From the NCBI GenBank assembly GCA_963989385.1, contig OZ022503.1, positions 93,072,638 to 93,136,637 on the forward strand: a stretch of 64,000 nucleotides of DNA. The letters are read 5' to 3'. The notes under the pieces are model-generated. The model saw nothing but the letters and a program-made list of their open reading frames with translations, was not told the origin of the DNA and searched no databases. This DNA is from Ctena decussata. Taxonomy: Eukaryota; Mollusca; Bivalvia; Lucinida; Lucinidae. Of the stretch, positions 44,906-56,809 are shown in pieces; position 1 is the first letter of the stretch; each line of letters opens with the position of its first letter. Both the position numbers and the translations under genes were made by a program.

Positions 44906-44990
44906 AACAACAAACAAACATAAATTAACCTTTATTTAAACAAACAATTTTGATAGTGTTAAAAGGCTGAAAGCCCATGTTACACTATAA
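44742..44990 (+). repeat. Partial copy of the inverted-arm element (45776-47738)
   Basis: GAATTGCATCCTTAACAGCC, TATTTGGGAAAAAATGGACC and CTGTTGGGGCGTTA match parts of 46019-46135 and the complement of 47230-47480. An A-rich run (about 44871-44904) lies inside. Confidence 0.7.
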
Positions 44991-45163
44991 AACTTCTCCC
45001 ATTCCACGCTGCCACCAAATGTAGCGTTAGCTGGGTCGTCAAGCAACCGGTCGTCCATCCAGGCACTAACCGCGATTTCCGTTGCTTAACTTCGTTAAAT
45101 AGCCAATCACTCTACTCGCGTCGCCATAAAAGCCGGCTTCTACAGCGAGGCTGTAGGAGTGTT

Positions 45164-45762
45164 TATATATACTCAAAAAAAATATTAAAGGGTCAAACTT
45201 TTACCCTGCGATTTCTGGAACATTTCAAACGTTTGGTAAAATAAATAATTTCTACCTTCCATTTTATTCATTTTACAAGTTTTATACACACGAAGCCTGA
45301 ACCTATAGCCTTTGTCTTGACCAAGGTCAAGCTTTAAGTCAAACTACCCCTAAAATGAAAGCTGTTTGAATTCCCATAGAGAATTGATAGTGTGTCAGTT
45401 TGGTCGGGAATAACTTTTAAAATTGCTATGAGTTTTAAACTTTTTATAGCTTGCTGACCTTAAAAATGATTAAACTTGATGACTATCGAGAAATTTTTCA
45501 AAAAATTCATGAATTGGCGAAATCGAAAATTTTGGTGAATTTGTTCCCTATGGACTTCAAGCAACTCTGATTTTGAGGGTAGTGTGAATTGAAGTCTGGA
45601 CTTGGTCAAGATATAGGCTATATTTTCAAACTTCATGTGTACAAAACTGGTAAAATGAATGAAATGGAAGGTGAAAATGATTTATTTTACCAAATGTTTG
45701 AAATGTTCCAGAAATCGCGGGGTAAAAGTTTGACCCTTTAATATTTTTTTCGAGTATATATC
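45164..45762. mobile_element. Foldback element with ATATACTCRAAAAAAATATT ends
   Basis: The left arm (45164 to about 45390) contains AAAGGGTCAAACTTTTACCC, TTTCTGGAACATTTCAAACG and TGACCAAGGTCAAGC; the right arm (about 45540-45762) is its complement with some drift. The centre is AT-rich and without an ORF. Confidence 0.88.
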
Positions 45763-46142
45763 TAAGCCCGTTACAAAATGTTTGATTCAATATTCTTGTC
45801 ACACTGTCAAATGTGTAGCATCAAACTAGGTGGATGCATCATTTTTCATCAAAAAGGCTGGAATGCTACGAATATTATAGATATGGCTGGCTTAAAACAA
45901 AGTGTTTATGTGAATGTCAGAAAAAGAGATGTTTTTATTAGAAAAAAAAACAACAACAAAGAAACTACCGCATTCAAACCCCGCATTGAGAGAAACTTCC
46001 TTTTTAACGTGAGTCCAGCAGGTGCAGGTCGCCAGTAAATTGCATCCTTATCAACCGCTTGTCAAAAAATATTTGGGGAAAACTTGGACCGGTTCCATCG
46101 TCATCTGATGCTTGTTATCTTATTTGAAATGCAATTAAGTTA

Positions 46143-46241
46143 TACATATAGAATGGTGTCACGAGTATTTAGGATACCCTTCGAGGGGGCGTATCCCCCG
46201 AGAAGGGTATCCTAAATATGAGTGACACCATTTTATATGTG
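46143..46241. repeat. Hairpin with AATGGTGTCAC arms
   Basis: AATGGTGTCACGAG, ATTTAGGATACCCTTC and the complement around a GGGGGCGTATCCCCC centre. Confidence 0.88.
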
Positions 46242-46544
46242 TTTTGTATCATGGCAGCCAATCGCATTTGTCTATTTTAAATTCCAAACAGCTCTTATCA
46301 GGTTGTTAATGAAGTGGCATATATGTGTAATTATATCCACCATGGCTGCTTTTTGTTATTGACCTGAAGGTCAAATAAATCACCTAAAACAATTAGCATC
46401 AACTGAAACTGTCTCTACATTTTGGACTGAATATATTTTACATTGATACAAATGATGAGTTTTGAACATACTGATTTTGTAAGAATGACAAATATTGCAG
46501 TCTTAAAGGGCATGCCACCTTCTGTTCATTCAGCTGCCTAATCT

Positions 46545-46705
46545 GGGGCCGTATTTATAAAGCGACTTAAGTGGTTGCTATGGTGTTGCTAAGGCTGAAT
46601 TTCTAAGAAGGCGATTCCCTACAACTATGAAATTTGCTCTGGAGGAACAGTCTAAAAAGACTGTTCCTCCAGAGCAAATTTCATAGTTGTACGGAATCTC
46701 CTTTT
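46545..46705. repeat. GGGGCCGTATTTATAAA foldback MITE, copy 2, right end lost
   Basis: Matches the left arm and centre of 15499-15724; the right arm stops near CGGAATCTCCTTTTGAAG. Confidence 0.88.
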
Positions 46706-46849
46706 GAAGCTATACTGTTTGACAAACATTTAGGGTTACTGTGGTAGAGCTTGCTGAGCACTACAAGATAAATGTCTCTGTAATCTCATATTATTTCAGT
46801 CAAAAATTTAACTGGGCTGTGCACAATCAAATGAGTCTTCAGGCATGCG

Positions 46850-46915
46850 CAAACTGCCGAAGCCCAGATCAGCCTGCAGTCTGATCTGAGTCTTTAATTT
46901 GCACAATACAGATTC
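46850..46915. repeat. Hairpin family variant
   Basis: GCGCAAACTGCCGAAGCCCA, GATCAGCCTGCAGTCTGATC and TTTAATTTGCACAATA, related to 7567-7808 and 20883-20948. Confidence 0.55.
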
Positions 46916-47994
46916 CTCAGGTTCCATTTATTGTTGATATGATACTTAATATAATGAGCGGATGTGCAGGCTCATCTGAGTGTATGTTGTTTGCAAATGC
47001 AGAAAGACCCTTATATCCTAGTGCTGCTCAGTTGTTCAATATAAATCAGATTTGACAGAACCGTGCTATAACTATCCCCTGCCGTATATCTGTGATACCC
47101 GCACAGTTAACTAGGTACACTTCAATGCAAAGTTTAGCTCCGCCTACCTCAGAATTGTCTTACAGTGCAAGTTAATAAAGTTAATGAGCAGGCGACTTCA
47201 AAGGGAAACACAGAAAGCCATGATACAAGATCATTTTGTTGGGGTGTAATTGAATGAACATAAATTAGCCCTTATTTGAACAAAAAAATTTGGAAAGTGT
47301 AAAGCCCATGTTACACTATCCAATTTGTTTGTTCAAATATAGGTAAATGCATGTTCAATCAAATTATTTGACAGTGTAACACCCCAACAATATAATCTTA
47401 ATTGCATTTCAAATAAGATAAAATAAGATAACAAACATGGATGGCGATAGAACCGGCCCGTTTTCCCCCAAATATTTCTTGACAATCGGCTTAGGTCCTG
47501 CACCTGCAGCACTCGTGGTAAACAGGGAATTTCTCTCACTGGGGGTTATGAAGACGGTACTTTTTATGGTAAAACACAATTTATTTGACATTGACATAAA
47601 CACTTTGTTATAGGCCAGCCATAATTATAATATTCTAAGCATTACAGCCTTTTTGATGAATAAAAAAAATACACGCACGAAGTTTGATGCTAAACATTCG
47701 ACAGTGTGACATGAATATTGAATCAAACATTTAATATGAACAACAATAAATAAATAAAAGTCCTTTGACCAAAGAAGCAACACAGTGTATCATCAATGTT
47801 TTATCAAACATTCTCTTGACAAGCACTATAAATCAAAGAACTTTGATATGTAGCATGGACTTAACATGTGCTTTAGTAAATCTAGGCTATTTGCAAAGCC
47901 AAAAAGGCTGTAACGTAATGGAACACCGAATCTGACTTTGCAACAATTTCTTATCAACTGGTCCAGTTTTCAGCTGCTCTAATGCTGGCAAAAT

Positions 47995-48420
47995 CTGTCG
48001 CCGATAAGTCACGACACGATTAGCGATGGTTTCACAAGCAGTCGGCAGTCATTCGGCGAACTTTCTGCAACTGCTTGCCCTCGGATCGAGGCAGGTTTCC
48101 AACTTGTTTAATGTGATCAGCGACAAGTCAGCGACTATTCGATGACTCTTCGGTGACTGGTTGCAAGTGAAGGGGGACTGGTCGGAGGACCGTTATGCGA
48201 CTTAAAACAGCTTTTCATTGGGCGATGAGCGCAAGTTTGAAACCTTGCAACATGACGGCGACCAGTCGCCGATAAAAAGCTTATCAATCGCCGATGTACC
48301 GCCGATCAGTCGCCGTCTCAACACTAATCATTTGCCGGTGATTTGCCGATCTATTGCCAAACACTCGCCGATAGGTCGCGGCAAAGTTGCTAAAACTTCA
48401 GCGCTAAACGGTTGATGAAA
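47995..48420. repeat. Diverged short tandem repeat, CGCCGATCAGTCGCCG type
   Basis: Variants of AGTCGCCGATAAAAAG, TCAATCGCCGATG, GATCAGTCGCCGTC and CACTCGCCGATAGGTCGC every 15-25 bases. The left part has the more diverged GCGACAAGTCAGCGACTATT form. Confidence 0.75.
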
Positions 48421-48461
48421 CCAATCGCCGCATAATGGACAAGGGCGTAGCTGCATATACG

Positions 48462-48531
48462 GCAAATACGCAGGTGCGTATTGAAATTTTGTCAAAATTG
48501 GCAAAATTTCAAAACGCACCTGCATATTTGC
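48462..48531. repeat. 30 bp-arm hairpin
   Basis: GCAAATACGCAGGTGCGTAT, TTTTG, then CAAAATTTCAAAACGCACCT and GCATATTTGC. Confidence 0.88.
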
Positions 48532-48779
48532 ATGCTGATTTTTTTTTATAAGTCAGACAAGATTTCAATATCAACTGCCAAAGTGGCTGAAATACTACCT
48601 TTCTCTTCAAGGAGTAGAGTATGACAATTGATTGTGCGTATCATGAAATTGCTCCTAGTTACGCCGCTGATGGAAACCAATCGGCGGCTGATCCTTCATG
48701 TAAGACGTCACGAAAATGAAGTATCCTAAATAGGCTAGTACAAGGAAACATTGTTAACCATAACTTTGGTTTATCAAAT

Positions 48780-49745
48780 GGAGGATTGCAGTAGACTTCA
48801 AACCATGATGGCTTAGGTAAATTAAACAGAAGATAGATGAAGATTTCAATTCATAACCTAAGTATTTTAAACCATAGCTTAAGTAAAATGAATAGAAGAT
48901 TGTGCATGATTTGGTTTAAACATATTTTATTTTCACAAAACATACATGTACATTCATGGTCACAGCAATGTTGAGATATAAACACATTAGGATCAGAACG
49001 AAAGCATACGCTTATTTAGTTCTTCTCCTTGTGTATGATTTCAAATTACAGCATAGAAGATAGTGGAAGTTTCAATATGTAATCTAAGTAAATCTAATGG
49101 AAGACTGTGGGAGATCCAGGTGAATCCAACAGAAGATTGCAGAATTTCTCTCCAAGGAAACTGACCGGGAATTGCGGAAGATTTCAAACCATAACTTAGG
49201 TAAATCGAACGGAGGATTGCAGAAGATTTCAAACCAGATTTGTGGTAAATTGAGCAGATTTCACCAATCATGTTTGTCAAGTTAAACTGAGCGGCGGATT
49301 GCAGAAGATTTCAAGCCATACCTTTTGTAAAGTAAACGGAAGATTGCAAAAAATTTCAATGCATAACTTAGGTAAATTGAACGGAGGATTGCGGAAAATA
49401 TCAAACCACAGCTTAAGCAAACTGAACGGAAGATTTCGAAAGACCGCACCAAGAATGTTTGTCAAGGTAAATTGAGGGGAGGATGGCGGAAGGTTTCAAT
49501 AATTGCTTAGGTAAACTGAGCGGAAGATTGCGGAGGATTTTAAACCATACATAGCTCCAGTAAACTGAACGGGGGATTGCGGAAGATCTCAATTTGTACC
49601 TTATGTTAACAGAACGGAAGATTGCGGAAGATTTCAAACTATAGTTTAGATAAATTGAACTGAAGATTGCGGAAGATTTCAAGCCATATTTTAGGTAAAT
49701 TGAACGGAGGATTGAGGAAGATTCCAAGTCATACCTTAGGTTCTT
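48780..49745. repeat. ~51 bp minisatellite with a frame kept open
   Basis: Units contain GGTAAATTGAACGGAGGATT and GCGGAAGATTTCAAACCATA. 51 bases is 17 codons, so minus-strand frames show a repeated peptide of the LKSSAILRSIYLSYG kind (49413-49814 is open for 133 codons). Different frames are open in different stretches, which argues against a real protein. Confidence 0.88.
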
Positions 49746-49814
49746 CTCGCAACCTTGGGAAAACTTCAATGCGACTTCTGCAACCTCTTTGCAACTGTCA
49801 ATATTCTTAGTCAC

Positions 49815-50208
49815 GGAGAGGTCGCACCGCAGTCGAAAGCTCTATGGGGCGGCGGGCCTTAACGTATATTCTCCCTTCTTATGCTGTTGTTCTCTACATT
49901 CAGCATACAATAAAGAGTGACACGATGATTAAAAAGCGTTTATAAATACGAGGAAAAAGCATAACTTGCTGTGCTAATAACCAGGCAACCGAGGCTCCTT
50001 TTCCATCATGTTATTCCAAACCATGAGACGTGATTCTTTCGAAAACAACAACAACAACAACAAAAAAAAAAAAAAAAAAAAAAAAGGTTGACAAGGTTGA
50101 GCGAGAGAAGGCATCTTTGCCTAACTGCAACTGTTGATCTGAACCATTCTCTGGTGCTGTCTTCTATCTGGACTGTATTTAGAGCATTGAGAGGAGCTTA
50201 ATGCTCAC
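49815..50208. other. No gene seen
   Basis: CAA repeats and an A run (about 50045-50085). No supported exon. Confidence 0.5.
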
Positions 50209-50305
50209 TGGGCACACATCGTTGAATCGGCGATTTATCAAGGTAATTAAATGTCATGACGTTAAATCAACGTTGAATCAATGCTGATTCAGCTTTGTGT
50301 GCCTG
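50209..50305. repeat. GGCACACATCGTTGAATC-type MITE
   Basis: TGGGCACACATCGTTGAATC at the left and GATTCAGCTTTGTGTGCCTG at the right; several GTTGAATC motifs inside. Same family as 12437-12905. Confidence 0.8.
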
Positions 50306-51395
50306 TGGATGGCACCGACTAGATTGATATTGATATTGTTCTTCCGCTTACAAAGTTGTTCGTTTTTATTATTATTATTACATGTATTATTATTTTAAAT
50401 CTATGAAGATATGATACAAATCATGTATTTCTCAAATACGATTCTGGGCTAATGGTGTCTTCTTATATTTTGGCTCTGAAGCCACTCAGGTTTTCGGCTC
50501 TTATCTCTTCAGCTTGAGGCTGCAGGCTGTTCAAGATGAGTTTCAGCATAACTTTGCTTGAATGGCTCAAAGGGGTGATGGCTCTGTAGTTCAGACCTGA
50601 CACTCCAATTTAGGGAATATTATACTCAGCGATTTTTTTGTTCCGGACATTTTTAAAAAGTTTGATGGATCAAATGTCGTGCGTTTGTAGAATTACCGTT
50701 TCGGAGTCCAGAGCCCGGACGACATCGTTAGTTATTGAGACGTTGAATTTTCAAACGTATTGTGCGTAAAACCACTGGTATGTTTTGCCGAAAACATACC
50801 ACAGAGATTTTGCAGTGCAAAAACTCTCATTTTTTTCAGCACAAAATATTAGCACACTTGAATTACGTGTAGAAGACCTAACGAATCCTTGACCAACAGG
50901 AAGTTAAGTTAAGAACGTTAAGTTATCGATGCTTTGGATAAATGGGCACTGAATTCCAGAGCACATCTGTCGCGACATGGATATGGAGTTCATTTCAGAT
51001 CCGTAAACACACAGTTGCTAATCTCCACAATCACAATATCCAATACAACTTTGACAAATCAGGCACAATATAGATTCTATCTGTGTTTCGAAATCGCCAT
51101 GAAATTCAGCCCCTTTTACCTAAATGCAAGACATACACATTTTTTTTAAAAAAGAAGATGAAATTAGAATAAATTAATAATTGCATAATTTTGAAATTCT
51201 TCATAAATGTTGTGAGTGTGGAGATCAACCTACGAAAACAATAATTAAAAAAAAAAATTGGATTTGTTTCCTATTACAAATCGCATGGACAGCCCGATCG
51301 TTTAGAAAACAATAGATCTAGGACATTGATTCTCGAATGATGGAGTGGTGATTGTGGCGACTAGCTGCCGTGATCACTGATCTACCTCAGAAGCA
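50306..51395. other. No gene seen; partial foldback MITE at 50700-50850
   Basis: 50700-50850 matches the 60362-60605 element (GACGACATCGTTAGTTATTG, TTTTGCAGTGCAAAAAC). Otherwise AT-rich with ATT repeats near 50361-50393. Confidence 0.65.
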
Positions 51396-51543
51396 CCACA
51401 GGCGCTTGAAGTTCTATGCTATTAAATATATTTCAATGATGTCAACAAACATCCAGGTTATTAGCCATTTCTTACTATAGACTGTGTCAAGTTTAAAGGG
51501 TTTTGAGTTTTTTTTATTAGCATAGAACTTCAAGCGCCTGTGG
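51396..51543. mobile_element. 148 bp MITE, TSD AAGCA
   Basis: Terminal repeat CCACAGGCGCTTGAAGTTCT continuing ATGCTA, exact on the right, with AAGCA on both flanks (51391-51395 and 51544-51548). Confidence 0.88.
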
Positions 51544-52252
51544 AAGCACAAAAAGTTAACATACCGTTTCCGTGCAGATAACACAGTGCTCTAATCGTCT
51601 TCATCATCTAATACTGCCAACGTCCAATTAGATCACTGATAGTGACAGTTGTTTAGACGTTACGTCACTTCGTGCGACCATATACATAATTATAATAGTA
51701 ACTTGATCTGGCGTACTTTATTTTTGGACCGTCACAGGTAGCTCCGGATGCCTGTCACAACTTTTTATCGGTACCTCCGCGGAGGTACCTGTGATAGTTT
51801 ACCAGGCGTGGTACTGTATCACGTCGAGTGGATGAGTTCATACCATCGGATCACCCGAGACGCAAGCAAGCGGTTTCTGACTCAGGGTACTTATCAAAGT
51901 ATGAACGCCGTTTTCTGTACGCTCCTGTGCCCCGTCCTTTTATTCGGGGGGTGTGTGTGTGGGGGGGGGCGGGGACGGGGGGGGGGGGGGTTAAAAATGT
52001 TAGTTATAGTCATTGAGTTCTGCATGATTATTTGTGTGCCAGCAGTATTAAAACATGGTTGGCGTTTTCCTGCTTTTCAAATTATAAACTGTTTAAATAA
52101 TTAAAAACCCTTAAAAATCATCCTTCTCTTGAACCAAACGATCGATGACCCTGAAGCTTGGTATGTGGCATCGGGAACTCGGTTCCTACAAAGTATGCGG
52201 CGACGATGACCATGCGTAGTCCCTCACCTAATTTATGGCAAGATCGGTTAGT
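51544..52252. other. No gene seen
   Basis: A GGTACCTCCGCGGAGGTACC palindrome near 51770-51790, and a GTGTGTGT/G-run tract (51949-51990) that creates spurious Gly-rich ORFs. 52150-52255 resembles 56305-56425 in direct orientation (TTTATGGCAAGATC, TTATGCTT). Confidence 0.55.
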
Positions 52253-52599
52253 TATGCTTTGTGAGACTGTAATATTCACTGAACGTATTTTTCACACGTG
52301 TGACAAATCCGGCCGCATCTCTCACAGAATTCTAACGCATTTTTCACGTATCTGTAAAATTTGCGTTTGATATGTACCAGGAAAACGTAATTTTCCAATC
52401 AAATGCAACACCCCTAAAATATGCCAAAATATCACAAAAACGCATTTTTCACTTGTTGGCATTTATATAACCCTGAAAATTAAGTTATAGTGGAAGGGAA
52501 AACTGTAGAGTAAGCAAAAAAAAAAAAACAAATAAAAAAGAAAGAAAAAACAACAACAACAAACAAAAAAAAAAAGAAAAAAAAAAAAGAAAACACACA

Positions 52600-55500
52600 C
52601 AAGAAAACCAAGAGGCCCTGAATCACTCACTTGAGTAAAAAGGTCAAAGATCAAAATAGGGTCATCATTTGAAACTGTCAAACTATAAGACACATTGGTT
52701 AATCTTAACCTATATTACTCCAAAAAGTTCATGTACTCATTCAGTTGTCAGACTATATTTATCAAATTTTTGCACCACAGTCTTCTATAATTAAGAAATA
52801 GATTCTTGCTTACATTGATGATTTGTTGCCCAATATATCACTGGTTGGAGGTCAGTCGTAAAGTGACGTATCATGAGCGCGAATCACTGGTTGGAGGTCA
52901 GTCGTAAAGTGATGTATCACGAGCGCGACGCGCGAGTGATATAGTCACTGACGACTAACCTCCAACCAGTGATATATTGGGCAACAAATCACTTGTTAGC
53001 AAGAATCTATTTCGATTCTAACACGCCAGAAACGATGAAAACGCAGTTGTTTCCTTCAGATTGTTCCAGCTTTCCGCCATTATTACATGGAGAAATCCGG
53101 CCAACAACTTTGACTGTAACAGAGGGGTTCAAATGTATTTCGTAAGATTTTGATGCGAGAAAACGACGTTACACCGTCTATCCTCATGGGGATGAAAATT
53201 GACGTCACCAAAACGAATAAAAATGACGTCCGAACGGCGCTAAATAACATCACGCTTGTCCTCCCAGTGATTTGTCACGCAATAGAACTAAAAACGACTA
53301 AAAACTAGTGATATACTGCGTGACAAATCACTGGGCGGACTAGCGTGACGTTATTTAGCGCCGTTCGCACATCATTTTTATTCGTTTGGTAACGTCAATA
53401 TTCATTTTCATAAGGATAGACGGTGTAACGTCGTTTTCTCGCATCAAAAACTTACGGAATGCATGTGAACGCCTCTGTTACAGTCAAAGTTGTTGGCCGG
53501 ATTTCTTCATGTACATGTAATCATGGCGGAAAACTGGAAAAATCTGAAGGAAACAGCTGCGTTTTCATCGTTTCTGGCGTGTTAGACTCGAAATAGATTC
53601 TTGCTAACAAGTAATTTGTTGCCCAATATATCACTGGTTGTCGATCAGTCGTCAGTGACTATATCACTCGCGGAAACACTTGCGTTTTCATCGTTTCTGG
53701 CGTGTTAGACTCGAAATAGATTCTTGCTAACAAGTGAAATGTTGCCCAATATATCACTGGTTGTCGGTCAGTCGTCAGTGACTTCGCGCTCGTGATATAT
53801 CACTTTACGACTGACCGCCAACCAGTGATATATTGGGCAACAAATCACTGCAAGCAAGAATCTATTTCTTAATTAACTCTTCTGTTTATAAAAACACGAG
53901 AAAGTAAATTGCCTAAAGCAGTCAGGGTCAACCCATAGTAATCAATTAAACAATCTTGGTAGGACTCCAGAACTCAATGTTGTATACCAAGTTTCAAGGC
54001 AATCAGTCATTTGGTTCTGGAGAAAAGGGTTTTTAGAGGCTTTTTACCATATATGGGTGTGGCCACCATGTTGGTCATGTGACCTGGACGGCTTGAACTA
54101 ATTTTCGTTGGCTTAACCCCTACCATACCAAATTTCAAGCATCTGGACCAGTGGTTCTGAAGAAGAACATTTTTTAACATTTTCTTATGTATTTCAATGG
54201 TATAAACCCAGGACTTTCCATGGTATAAGCCCAGGACCCCCCTGGGGTGGATCCTGGGGCCACCGTTTGAAAAAACTTAGTAAATGACCATAAGACAACG
54301 CTACATACCATATTTCAAGCATCTGAGCCAAGCGGTTCTGGAGAAGAAGATTTTTAAGTCTATCTTATTTTCGAACCCAAAACTTCCTGCCTCAGGACCG
54401 TTTTGAACCCTTGGGCCAACATTTGAAAAATTTGGTAGAGGTCTACTAGGCAATGCTACACAACAAATTGCACGCATCTGAGCCTAGTGGTTCTGAAGGA
54501 GAAGTTTTTTTAAAATATTTTTCTATGTATTCAATGGTTCAAACCCAAGACTCCCTGCTGCGGAGCCATTTTGAACCCTGGGCCACCATTTGAACAAACT
54601 TGGTAGAGGTCTACTAGGCGATGCTTCATACCAAATTTCAAGCATCTGAGCCTAGTGCTTCTGAAGAAGAAGAATTTTGAATATGTTTCAATGTATGTCT
54701 ATGGTTCAAACCAAGGACCCCATGGGTGGGGCCATTTTGGACCCTACGGCCACCATTTGAATAAACTTGGTAAATGACCAATTAGGCAGTGCTACTAACC
54801 AGATTTCAATCATCTGAGCCTAGCAGTTCTAGAGAAGATTTCTAAGTATATCTTATTTTCTGACCCAAAATCCAGTGCCATGGGGCCACTTTGGATCTTA
54901 GGGTCACCATTTGAACAAACTTGATAAAGGTCTACCGGGCAATGTTTAATACCAAAGTTCAAGCGTCTGAGCCTACTGGTTTTGAATAAGAAGATTTTTG
55001 AATATTTTTTGCTGTGTATTTCTATGGTTCAAACCCAAGACTCCCTACTAAATGGACATTTTGGGCCCTGGTGCCACCATTTGAGCAAACTCTGTAAAGG
55101 GCCACTAGGCAATGCTGAATACAAAGTTTCCAGCATCTGAGCCATGGTGTTCTGAAGAAGACGAGTTTTGAATATTTTTTATGTCTTTATATAGTTCAAA
55201 CCCAGGACCTTCTGGGGCAGGGCCATTTTGCACCCTGGGTCCACCATTTGAACAAGATTCTTAGAGGTCCATCAGACAATGCTTCATACCAAATTTCAAG
55301 CATCTGACAACTGGTTCTGAAGGAGAATGTTTTTTTTTTAATAATTTTCTGTGTTTTTCTAGGACTCAAACTCTGTGCCCGCTAGGGCAGGCCCATTTTG
55401 GACACTGGAACCTTCATTGGAATACACATGGTAAACGACCACTAGGCAAAGCTACATACCAAGTTTCAAGCATCTGGTCAGAAGCATCTCTCAATTGTAA

Positions 55501-55750
55501 GTCCACGGGATATTTCACTTGCCATAGCAACCAAAATCTCAAGCAAATGCCTTAAACGACATTTCGTCGTTCCCCAGCCTTGTGAATGATATATGAAATT
55601 TGGTTGAGATTGACTCAGACACCTACATGTAAGAGATATACTAGTAGCTCGAATGTGCTGACAGACGACGTTAGACGACGGACAGCGGAGACTGCTTTTC
55701 CTACAAACTCCCGAAGAGCCGAAGGCTCAGCGCAGTTGGGGCTCAAACTC
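52600..55750. repeat. Composite element with ~165 bp tandem units
   Basis: The left end is CCAAGAGGCCCTGAATCACT, and the right end a TGACAGACGACGTTAGACGA / CCGAAGAGCCGAAGGCTCAG module. Between about 53960 and 55480 are about nine diverged units sharing CCAAATTTCAAGCATCTGAG, TTCTGAAGAAGAAG, CAAACCCAGGACTCC and TTGGTAGAGGTCTACTAGGC. It is interrupted by the palindrome 52789-53874. Confidence 0.88.
52789..53874. mobile_element. 1.1 kb palindromic element with TTAA at both ends
   Basis: Outer ends TTAAGAAATAGATTCTTGC and the complement; second layer GTTGCCCAATATATCACTGG. The inner core arms (about 53016-53283 and 53305-53590) contain GCGAGAAAACGACGTTACAC and AAATCCGGCCAACAACTTTG and meet at GTGATTTGTCACGCA. 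The left and right outer blocks were each duplicated once. TTAA at both ends would suit a piggyBac-type insertion; that is inference. Confidence 0.82.
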
Positions 55751-55949
55751 ATAGTTGTAGTTGGAAAGGGATAACAAATCATTCATTTTCAAGCCTGCCT
55801 TGCCGTATGTGTGAGAAATGCGTTTCTATGAAAAATCGCTACAAAATGCAAACGCATTTGTCACATTGGCAAAATGTGAAGAATATGACCGTATTCGTCA
55901 CACACGTGTGAAAAATGCGTTCTGTGAATATTGCGGTCTCTCAATGCTT

Positions 55950-56809
55950 AAGCACAGGGTTTCTCAGAAACGGTATAAGCCTAAGGTTTAATACTTGGTA
56001 GGTATAGTTCACTAAATGAGCAGATGAAGAAATTATCTTGCAAAAGTCAAGGTCATCGTTTGATCTTTGTTGAAGGTCACTGAATCTCTGTCGCCCGTCA
56101 ACATTTTCAAACATCTCTCCCCTGAGGACACTGGGCCAATTGAAACCATATTTCAAACCATATTTTATAGTGAGCCTCCCTGGGTCTGCGGAACGAAAGT
56201 TTGTTAAGATGGTCTTGAGAATATAACAAATATAGCCGTTAGGTCCATATGTGGTAAAAAGCTTTTAAAATCTTTTCTCGAGAAACGAAAGGAAAAATAC
56301 GCTGAAACTTGGCATGTAGCGTCAAGGAATCGGGTCTGCAAAATTTATTCAAACATTGAACCTGCACTAACCTTGCCCTATTTTATGGCAAGATCAAGGA
56401 CGTTATGCTTGTGTATGAAAACTATTTAAGACTAAGGTATACTATTTGGTATATATGGTCAGCTAAATAAGCAGACTTAAGACAAATTCACTATCAGTGC
56501 TGGGGCAATCTCAACATGTCCCATTGCGTTGTCTGCCCCTGCCTAGGGGCTATATACAGATGAGCGTTACAGGACCTTTGGTCCTCTGGTTAACGCTTCC
56601 TGTTCCAAGAACGTGCTGTTTTCTTGTTGCACTGTTGAGGCAGCAGTTCTATTTTTTGTGCTCTGTCTTTCAGGAGAGTGCCTATTTGTTTTACTCCGGT
56701 TGAACTCGTTTTCTGCTAAGGATGTCTTTAAGAACATTTTCCATAGAAGTGTTTTCCACTGTTTTCTCTAATTGCTCTTGAATTTCTAAAGTTGCTTCCG
56801 ATATGTCGG
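55950..56809. other. No gene seen
   Basis: 56305-56425 is a diverged direct copy of 52150-52255. The rest shows no supported exon. Confidence 0.5.

Larger units (their letters stand above)
45776..47738. mobile_element. 2 kb element with ~350 bp inverted arms
   Basis: The left arm 45776-46140 (TGTTTGATTCAATATTCTTG, CATCAAAAAGGCTGGAATGC, GGGGAAAACTTGGACCGGTT) recurs inverted at about 47400-47738. The 1.26 kb between holds a small hairpin (46143-46241), a MITE (46545-46705) and a second palindrome (47228-47395, TTGGGGTGTAATTGA / GTGTAACACCCCAA). No ORF of note. Confidence 0.75.
52253..55949. mobile_element. 3.7 kb region bounded by ~60 bp inverted repeats
   Basis: 52253-52312 (GTAATATTCACTGAACGTAT, TTTTCACACGTGTGAC) recurs inverted at 55888-55949. 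Inside lies the composite tandem element 52600-55750. The two ends may belong to one large element or be two separate inverted copies of a small repeat. Confidence 0.5.

Noticed and set aside
49413..49814. 133-codon minus-strand ORF with repeated peptide
   Set aside because: Follows from a 51 bp tandem repeat; different frames are open in neighbouring stretches.
51748..52104. 118-codon ORF with a Gly-rich stretch
   Set aside because: Depends on a GT/G homopolymer tract and has no known domain.
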